Shown here: positions 58,504 through 64,000 of the stretch, piece after piece
Layout: each line of letters begins with the position of its first letter
How positions within the stretch are numbered: the first letter of the stretch is position 1
Source of the DNA: an uncultured Alphaproteobacteria bacterium
GTDB lineage: Bacteria > Pseudomonadota > Alphaproteobacteria > Rhizobiales > Aestuariivirgaceae
Reading direction: 5' to 3'
Length of the DNA: 64,000 nt
Assembly (NCBI GenBank): GCA_937873445.1
Contig: CALMWF010000046.1
Span: forward strand, 62,001 to 126,000
Position numbers and translations under genes: made by a program
Notes under the pieces: generated by a model
Seen by the model: only the letters and a program-made list of their open reading frames with translations
The model's database searches: none
Told to the model about the DNA's origin: nothing

Positions 58504-58968
58504 ATGAAGACCTATTCGGCGAAAGCCAAGGACATCGTGAAGGATTGGGTGCTGATCGACGCCGAAGGTCTGGTGGTTGGCCGTCTGGCCACCATCATCG
58601 CCAACCGGCTGCGCGGCAAGCACAAGCCCACCTTCACCCCGCACATGGATTGCGGTGACAACATCATCGTCATCAACTGCGAGAAGATTGCCTTCACCGG
58701 CAACAAGCGCAAGGACAAGCCCTATTACTGGCACACCGGCTTCCCCGGCGGCATCAAGGAGCGCAAGGCCCACCAGATTCTGGATGGCAAGCACCCCGAG
58801 CGCGTCCTCGAAGCGGCGGTGAAGCGCATGCTGCCCGGCGCCTCGCTGAAGCGCCAGCAGATGACCAACCTGCGCATCTATGCCGGTCCCTCGCACCCGC
58901 ATGAGGCCCAGAACCCGGTGAAGCTCGACATCAAGTCGCTGAACCCCAAGAACGCTGTGAGAGGCTGA
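58504..58968 (+). CDS. rplM: 50S ribosomal protein L13
   Basis: A 154-residue early-assembly ribosomal protein. The [21 protein letters not shown] start and [22 protein letters not shown] match the L13 family, as do [16 protein letters not shown] and the C-terminal [16 protein letters not shown] 58504 was chosen over an upstream start at 58474. It forms an operon with rpsI, which begins four bases after its stop. Confidence 0.98.
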   Translation: MKTYSAKAKDIVKDWVLIDAEGLVVGRLATIIANRLRGKHKPTFTPHMDCGDNIIVINCEKIAFTGNKRKDKPYYWHTGFPGGIKERKAHQILDGKHPERVLEAAVKRMLPGASLKRQQMTNLRIYAGPSHPHEAQNPVKLDIKSLNPKNAVRG

Positions 58969-58972
58969 CGCC

Positions 58973-59452
58973 ATGGCTGAGACCACCACCCTTTCCAACC
59001 TCGGTGCGGCCATGGGAATGGCCCCCGCAGCCAGCGCCGCTCCGGCCAAGCCCAAGCTTGACGCTAAGGGCCGCGCCTATGCCACCGGCCGCCGCAAGGA
59101 CGCCATTTCCCGCGTCTGGGTGAAGCGCGGCTCCGGCAAGATCACCGTCAACGGCAAGGCCATCGAGACCTACTTTGCCCGGCCGGTGCTGCGCATGGTT
59201 GTGCAGCAGCCGCTGGTCACCGCCGGCCGCGCCACCCAGGTGGACATTGACTGCACCGTCACCGGCGGCGGCCTGTCCGGCCAGGCCGGTGCCGTGCGCC
59301 ACGGCATTTCCCGCGCCCTCACCTACTTCGAGCCGGAGCTGCGCTCCATCCTGAAGAAGGCGGGCTTCCTGACGCGTGACAGCCGCGCTGTGGAACGCAA
59401 GAAATACGGCAAGCCGAAGGCGCGCCGGTCCTTCCAGTTCTCGAAGCGCTGA
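58973..59452 (+). CDS. rpsI: 30S ribosomal protein S9
   Basis: A 159-residue ribosomal protein whose basic C-terminal tail reaches the P site. [21 protein letters not shown] and the terminal [17 protein letters not shown] are hallmarks. The first about 30 residues are an Ala-rich extension common in alphaproteobacterial S9. A strong terminator follows. Confidence 0.98.
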   Translation: MAETTTLSNLGAAMGMAPAASAAPAKPKLDAKGRAYATGRRKDAISRVWVKRGSGKITVNGKAIETYFARPVLRMVVQQPLVTAGRATQVDIDCTVTGGGLSGQAGAVRHGISRALTYFEPELRSILKKAGFLTRDSRAVERKKYGKPKARRSFQFSKR

Positions 59453-59475
59453 TCGCTTTTCAAACCAATGCACGA

Positions 59476-59503
59476 GGCCGGGATTTTTCCCGGCCTTTTT
59501 TTT
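59476..59503 (+). terminator. Rho-independent terminator after rpsI
   Basis: An 8-bp stem, GGCCGGGA/TCCCGGCC, with a TTTT loop, followed by eight T residues. It lies 23 bases after the rpsI stop. Confidence 0.93.
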
Positions 59504-59559
59504 GTGCTTCACCCCATGAAGGCGCGTGTGGGTTGGTGGAAACCAGTGGCGCGAGGGAC

Positions 59560-60258
59560 TCATACCGACCGGGTTATGCCGCCATCCACGCGGATGTTCT
59601 GGCCGGTGATATAGCCCGCCCCGTCGGAGGCGAGGAAGCCAATGGTGGCGGCCACCTCATCGGCCCGGCCATACCGCCCCATGGGCACCTGGGCGCGCCG
59701 CGCTGCCACCTCGGGCAGGCTGTCTATGAAGCCGGGCAGGACATTGTTCATGCGCACATTGTCGGCGGCATATTTGTCGGCAAAGAGCTTGGTGAAGGCC
59801 GCCAGCCCGGCGCGAAACACTCCGGAGGTCGGAAAGGCCGGATCGGGTTCAAAGGTGGCGAAGGTGGAGATGTTGATGATCGCACCACTCTTTTGCGCCA
59901 CCATGGCGGGAACAACAAGGCGCGTGGGCCGGATGACGTTGAGCAAATAGGTGTCCATGCCCCGGTGCCAGTCATCATCGGAAAGCTCGAGCACCGGGCC
60001 GCGTGGACCGTGGCCGGCGCTGTTCACCAGCACGTCGACCCGGCCCCATGCGGCAAGCGTCTGGTCAACGAGCCGCCCGAGATCATCCGTGGACTGATTG
60101 CTGCCGGTGACGCCAAGGCCGCCCAGCTCCCTGGCCAGGGCCTCGCCCTTGCCAGAGGAAGAGAGGATGGCCACCTTGAAACCATCGGCAGCAAGCCGCC
60201 GCGCCGCCGCCGCACCCATGCCGCTTCCGCCTGCCGTAACGATTGCCACCTTGGTCAT
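59560..60258 (-). CDS. SDR-family protein lacking the YxxxK catalytic pair
   Basis: A 232-residue Rossmann protein with TAGGSGMGAAAA (8-19) as cofactor loop and NSAGHG at 79-84. S131 is present in NISTF, but the position of the catalytic Tyr holds Thr (T144) and that of Lys holds Phe (F148) in FPTSGVFRAG. The C-terminal GYITGQNIRVDGGITRSV is typical of SDR enzymes. It may be a degenerate, non-catalytic or mechanistically different SDR. Convergent with rpsI. Confidence 0.85.
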   Translation of the reverse strand: MTKVAIVTAGGSGMGAAAARRLAADGFKVAILSSSGKGEALARELGGLGVTGSNQSTDDLGRLVDQTLAAWGRVDVLVNSAGHGPRGPVLELSDDDWHRGMDTYLLNVIRPTRLVVPAMVAQKSGAIINISTFATFEPDPAFPTSGVFRAGLAAFTKLFADKYAADNVRMNNVLPGFIDSLPEVAARRAQVPMGRYGRADEVAATIGFLASDGAGYITGQNIRVDGGITRSV

Positions 60259-60298
60259 GTCGCGCTCCTTGCCATTGCAAGCCGATCATGCGGCGGCT

Positions 60299-60889
60299 TC
60301 AGGGGCGCTTCAAGGTGCCAAGATAGGCAATGATGCTGGTGATATCGTCAGGACTGAATTCAAACTGCGGCATGGCCTCATGGCCGGTCGCAATGCCCTC
60401 GGCCAGCGCCTCCTGCAGGGCATCCGGCAGATAGCGCGTCACCACCTCGCGGAAGGGCGGCGCCTGGGCCAGCGCGCTGTCGCCACGGCCATAGATGGCA
60501 TGGCAGGGGGCGCATTTCGCCGCCAGCAGTTCCCGGCCGCGGGCGGCGGGTGAATTGGCCATTTCAGCCTGGCCCGGCGCCTTCAGGGTCAGGATATAGG
60601 CCGCCAGATCCTGGGCCTGTTCCATGGTCATCTGCCAGTCGGGCATGCGCGGATCATGGGTTGAAAGCCCCTCCATGAAGCCGTCGATCAGATCCATCTC
60701 GTCGTAGAAACCGGCGATGTCGCGGAAGGGGGGCGCGGGCGGCAGCGGGCTGTCGCCCGTGGCCGCAATGGCATGGCACTGGGCGCAATTGGCCTCAGCC
60801 AGTTGCTGGCCATGCCCCGCATGCCCCCCGGCATGGGCGGGAAGCGCGGCAGCGGCCATCAGCAGCAGGGCAGTGATCAGGCGAGTCAT
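60299..60889 (-). CDS. Diheme c-type cytochrome
   Basis: A 196-residue exported cytochrome. It has a signal peptide (MTRLITALLL...AHA, cut near 20) and two CxxCH haem sites: CAQCH (35-39) and CAPCH (126-130), each with a likely Met axial ligand downstream (RMPDW; AMPQF). The two halves look like a duplicated class I cytochrome c domain. It could act as a periplasmic electron carrier; its partner is unknown. It is 40 bases upstream of the SDR gene on the same strand. Confidence 0.92.
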   Translation of the reverse strand: MTRLITALLLMAAAALPAHAGGHAGHGQQLAEANCAQCHAIAATGDSPLPPAPPFRDIAGFYDEMDLIDGFMEGLSTHDPRMPDWQMTMEQAQDLAAYILTLKAPGQAEMANSPAARGRELLAAKCAPCHAIYGRGDSALAQAPPFREVVTRYLPDALQEALAEGIATGHEAMPQFEFSPDDITSIIAYLGTLKRP

Positions 60890-60935
60890 GCCCCCCAGAC
60901 TAGCACCAAGCCGGGCCGGGATGAACCGTCGAAGC

Positions 60936-62747
60936 CTATTCGCTGCGGGCCTTCACATAGTCGCCCGGCGCTTCGCCAATGGCCTTGACCCCGCCTTCGC
61001 CCGGCACCCGTGCCGCCACCTTTCCGCCAGAGCGCTGGCTGATCCAGTTGAACCAGTCGGGCCACCAGGACCCCGCCGTTTCGGTTGCCCCCTTCAGCCA
61101 CGCTTCCAGGGTTCCGGCCTCCTGATCATTGGTCCAATACTGGTATTTCTTCATGTCCGGCGGGTTGATGACGCCGGCGATATGGCCGGATCCCGACACC
61201 ACAAGCCGGGTTTCGCCCCCCAGGAAGCGCCCGACCCGGAACACCGAGGCTGCCGGTGCGATGTGGTCCTCGCGGGTGGCAAGATTATAGATCGGGATGG
61301 TCACCTTCTTCAGATCGATCTGCACCCCATCCAGCACCATCTGCCCACGGGCCAGCGAATTCTTCATATAGGTTTCGCGCAGGTAGAAGGAATGCACCCC
61401 CGCCGGCATGCGCGTTGAGTCGCTGTTCCAGTAAAGCAGGTCAAAGGCCATGGGCTCGCGCCCCAGCATGTAATTATTGACCACAAAGGACCAGATCAGG
61501 TCGTTGGAGCGCAGCAGGTTGAAGGCGTCGGCCATGCGTGCGCCGGGCAGATAGCCCTTGCCCTCCATGCGCTCCTCGATCCAGCGCACCTGCTCGTCAT
61601 CGACATAGACCTTGAGGTCGCCCGCCAGTTCAAAATCCACCTGGGTGGTGAACAGCGTGGCAGAATTGACGCGGCTGTCGCCCCTGGCCGCCATATAGCC
61701 CAGCGCCGCCGTCAGCATGGTGCCGCCGATGCAATAGCCAATGGCGTTGACCTTGTCGGAGCCGGTGGCCTCGCACACCTTGCCCACGGCGGTGAGAAAG
61801 CCTTCCTTCATGTAGTCGGTGAAGTTCTTGCCGGCCTCGGCCTCGCCCGCGTTCACCCAGCTCATGATGAACACCGACAGGCCCTGGGCAGTGGCCCAGC
61901 GCACGAAGGACTTCTTTTCGTTGAGGTCCAGAATGTAGAACTTGTTGATCCACGGCGGCATGATGAGCAGGGGAATGTCGAACTGCTCGGGGGTGGTCGG
62001 CGCATAATGTATGAGCTCGAACAGCTCGTTGCGGAAAATCACCTTGCCCGGCGTCATGGCAATGTTGCGCCCGATCTCGAAGGCCGAAGGATCGGTCTGC
62101 CGGATGCGCAGCCGCCCCTCCGGGTTCTGGAAGTCGCGCTCCAGATGTTTCATGCCTTCGATCAGGTTCTCGCCGTTGGTGGCCAGCGTCAGCCGCAGCA
62201 CCTCCGGGTTGGAGACGATGAAGTTGGAGGGTGACAGGGCGTTGACAATATTCTCCACATAGAAGCGGGCCTTGTGCCGGGTGTGATCGTCCAGCCCCTC
62301 GGCCTCGTTCACCATCTGCACCGCCCAGTTGGCCGAGATGAGATAGAACTGCTTGAGGAAATCGAAGACGGTGTTTTCCTGCCAGTCGCGGTCGGCAAAG
62401 CGCTTGTCGGCGCGCGGCGCGCTGGCCACCGTCTCGGTGGGCTGGCCCAGAAAGCGCGCCCAGGCGTTCTGCCACAACTGGCTGTAGCTGCCCCACAGCT
62501 TCATCTGCGCATCCATGAGCCGCTGCGGATCGGCCATGTAGGACTGCATCACCTGGCTGAGCGTGCCCACCACCTGTTCCACCGGGGTGACCTGGCTTTC
62601 CTGTTCCTTGCGTTGCAGGTCCGGGCGCTCGGCCAGACTGCGGGCAATCTTGGACGCCTGGTCAAAGACCTGGGCCATGTTCTGTGCCAGACGCGCCGGA
62701 TCGGCCAGCCGATAGGCGCCGGGGTCAGCAGGAGTCTTGTCGTTCAT
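60936..62747 (-). CDS. phaC: Poly(3-hydroxyalkanoate) synthase, class I
   Basis: A 603-residue enzyme that polymerises 3-hydroxyacyl-CoA into PHA storage granules. It is an alpha/beta hydrolase-like enzyme with a catalytic Cys at 339 in GYCIGGTML, a catalytic Asp in REDHIAP, and a His in GSGHIAG. The length and N-terminal region fit class I, which works alone. The phaA and phaB genes are not in the window. It is divergent from hom. Confidence 0.96.
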   Translation of the reverse strand: MNDKTPADPGAYRLADPARLAQNMAQVFDQASKIARSLAERPDLQRKEQESQVTPVEQVVGTLSQVMQSYMADPQRLMDAQMKLWGSYSQLWQNAWARFLGQPTETVASAPRADKRFADRDWQENTVFDFLKQFYLISANWAVQMVNEAEGLDDHTRHKARFYVENIVNALSPSNFIVSNPEVLRLTLATNGENLIEGMKHLERDFQNPEGRLRIRQTDPSAFEIGRNIAMTPGKVIFRNELFELIHYAPTTPEQFDIPLLIMPPWINKFYILDLNEKKSFVRWATAQGLSVFIMSWVNAGEAEAGKNFTDYMKEGFLTAVGKVCEATGSDKVNAIGYCIGGTMLTAALGYMAARGDSRVNSATLFTTQVDFELAGDLKVYVDDEQVRWIEERMEGKGYLPGARMADAFNLLRSNDLIWSFVVNNYMLGREPMAFDLLYWNSDSTRMPAGVHSFYLRETYMKNSLARGQMVLDGVQIDLKKVTIPIYNLATREDHIAPAASVFRVGRFLGGETRLVVSGSGHIAGVINPPDMKKYQYWTNDQEAGTLEAWLKGATETAGSWWPDWFNWISQRSGGKVAARVPGEGGVKAIGEAPGDYVKARSE

Positions 62748-62898
62748 GGCTCCTCCCTGGGGACTTTTTGTCGCAGTCTAAGCCGGATTCTGCGTCATGC
62801 AACAGGTCAAAAGAACAAAGCCCAGCCTGCTGCGGCCCTTCCTTGCCAAATCGGACTGCCCTCGCCATTATCTCTTCCGGGTCGGAAAAAGGGTCATC

Positions 62899-64000
62899 AT
62901 GACGAATGCGTTGCGCCTCGGGCTCGCCGGGCTGGGGAATGTCGGGGTCGGCGTTCTCGATCTATTGAAAAGCAATGGCGACCTCATCGCTGCCCGGGCC
63001 GGCCGCCCGGTGGCGCTCACCGGCCTGTCCGCCCGCTCGCGCGCCAAGAACCGCGGCCACGATCTGTCGGCCTATGCCTGGTTTGATGACCCGGTGAAAC
63101 TGGCCGCCAGCCCCGATATTGACGTATTTGTGGAACTGATCGGCGGCGACGAGGGCCCGGCCCGCACCGCGGTCGAAACCGCCATCGCCGCCGGCAAGCA
63201 TGTGGTCACCGCTAACAAGGCGCTGCTGGCCCGTCATGGCGCAGCCCTGGCCCGCGCCGCCGAGGGCAGGGGCGTGCAGCTCAATTTTGAAGCGGCTGTG
63301 GCGGGTGGCATTCCCATCATCAAGGTGCTGCGCGAAGGTCTGGCCGGCAACCGGGTGAAAAAGCTGTTCGGCATCATGAACGGCACCTGCAACTATATCC
63401 TCACCAAGATGGGCGATGAGGGCCGGGCCTTCTCCGACGTGCTGCGCGAAGCCCAGGAACTGGGCTATGCCGAGGCCGACCCCACCTTTGACATCGGCGG
63501 CTTTGACACCGCCCACAAGCTCGCCGTGCTCACCTCGCTGGCCTTCGGCACCGAGGTCAATCTCGACGCCATCACCATCGAGGGCATCGAGAGCGTCACC
63601 ATTGACGATATCCGCAATGCCGATGATCTGGGCTTCAAGATCAAGCTGCTGGGCGTGGCGGTGGATCATGGCAACGGCATAGAACAGCGCGTTCACCCCA
63701 CGCTTTTGCCCAAGGACAGTGCCGTGTCCGAAACTGATGGCGTGTTCAACGCCGTGGTGGTGAAGGGCGATTTTGTCGGCGATCTGATGATGGAGGGCCG
63801 AGGCGCCGGCGCCCACCCCACCGCCTCGGCCGTGGTTGGTGACATTGCCGATCTGGCCCGGGGCGCGCGCACCCCGGCCTTCGGTGTTCCGGCGCGCCAG
63901 CTCCGCCCCTATGTCAATGTCGGCAACCAGCCCCACACCGGCGGCTTCTATGTGGCCCTCGAACTGCTCGATCGCCCCGGTTCGGTGGCGGCCGTGGCCC
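62899..64000 (+). CDS. hom: Homoserine dehydrogenase (partial, 3' end outside window)
   Basis: The first 367 residues of a homoserine dehydrogenase, which reduces aspartate semialdehyde to homoserine for methionine and threonine. LGLAGLGNVGVGVLDLL is the NAD(P)-binding loop, and VVTANKALLARHG, FEAAVAGGIPIIK, FGIMNGTCNYILTKM and the catalytic-lysine segment GFKIKLLGVA follow. The frame runs to the window edge. The last visible part, GGFYVALELLDRPGSVAAVA, is the start of an ACT domain, as expected for bacterial Hom. Confidence 0.96.
   Translation, partial: MTNALRLGLAGLGNVGVGVLDLLKSNGDLIAARAGRPVALTGLSARSRAKNRGHDLSAYAWFDDPVKLAASPDIDVFVELIGGDEGPARTAVETAIAAGKHVVTANKALLARHGAALARAAEGRGVQLNFEAAVAGGIPIIKVLREGLAGNRVKKLFGIMNGTCNYILTKMGDEGRAFSDVLREAQELGYAEADPTFDIGGFDTAHKLAVLTSLAFGTEVNLDAITIEGIESVTIDDIRNADDLGFKIKLLGVAVDHGNGIEQRVHPTLLPKDSAVSETDGVFNAVVVKGDFVGDLMMEGRGAGAHPTASAVVGDIADLARGARTPAFGVPARQLRPYVNVGNQPHTGGFYVALELLDRPGSVAAVA

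Overview
The window is a high-GC chromosomal stretch from an alphaproteobacterium. Evidence for this includes an alphaproteobacterial-type 5-aminolevulinate synthase (Shemin pathway), the block glyA-nrdR-ribD-ribE-ribH-nusB ... hppA-bamE-CBP3-DUF177-plsX-fabH-ihfA-merR, DUF1344 and DUF2842 proteins, an LdtR/L,D-transpeptidase pair, and a perfect CtrA-type TTAA-N7-TTAA box. The local gene orders (nuoN-birA-rnj; metY and a CoA-binding protein beside rplM-rpsI; phaC near hom) are most like Hyphomicrobiales (Rhizobiales). That order-level placement is inference; no genus is claimed. Gene density is very high and no gene-free stretch exceeds 300 bases.

1-15951 (+ strand): the distal part of a complex I (nuo) operon, nuoF (cut by the window edge) to nuoN, followed by birA, rnj and parC. 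Two non-canonical genes sit inside the nuo operon: an Asp/Glu racemase-like protein with an altered active site between nuoG and nuoH, and an 82-residue membrane protein between nuoH and nuoI. 16046-23257: mixed genes, including an EF-hand secreted protein, two unrecognised proteins on convergent overlapping genes, Bpt leucyltransferase, a 3-hydroxyisobutyrate dehydrogenase-like enzyme, a DUF1344 protein, hemB, an extensin-like protein and an Ala/Pro-rich secreted protein. 23473-27610: the MarR regulator ldtR, its probable target L,D-transpeptidase (with a Lys/Asp repeat tail), and hemA.

27769-41365 (+): one-carbon, riboflavin and transcription genes (glyA with an unusual histone-like N-terminal tail, nrdR, ribD, ribE, ribH, nusB), an MFS transporter, the proton-pumping pyrophosphatase hppA, an outer-membrane barrel, bamE (minus strand), a cytochrome bc1 assembly chaperone, DUF177, plsX, fabH, ihfA and a MerR regulator. 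A flippase gene and tRNA-Pro(GGG) follow.

42944-54536: an exopolysaccharide locus of Wzx/Wzy type: GT2, flippase, polymerase/ligase, polyprenyl-phosphate sugar transferase, GT4, Wza-like exporter, a Wzc-like co-polymerase whose ATPase domain has lost its Walker A motif, a CelD/FemAB-type acyltransferase and a polysaccharide deacetylase. The inventory parallels the Caulobacter holdfast (hfs) set, so a surface-adhesin polysaccharide is the leading hypothesis.

54635-64000: DUF2842, metY, cytochrome b561, a CoA-binding protein, an Ala/Pro-rich secreted protein, rplM-rpsI, an SDR protein without the YxxxK pair, a diheme cytochrome c, PHA synthase phaC, and the start of homoserine dehydrogenase (cut by the window edge). 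Taken together the genes describe an aerobic respirer that makes PHA, riboflavin and haem and secretes an envelope polysaccharide. No mobile elements, CRISPR arrays or rRNA genes were seen.
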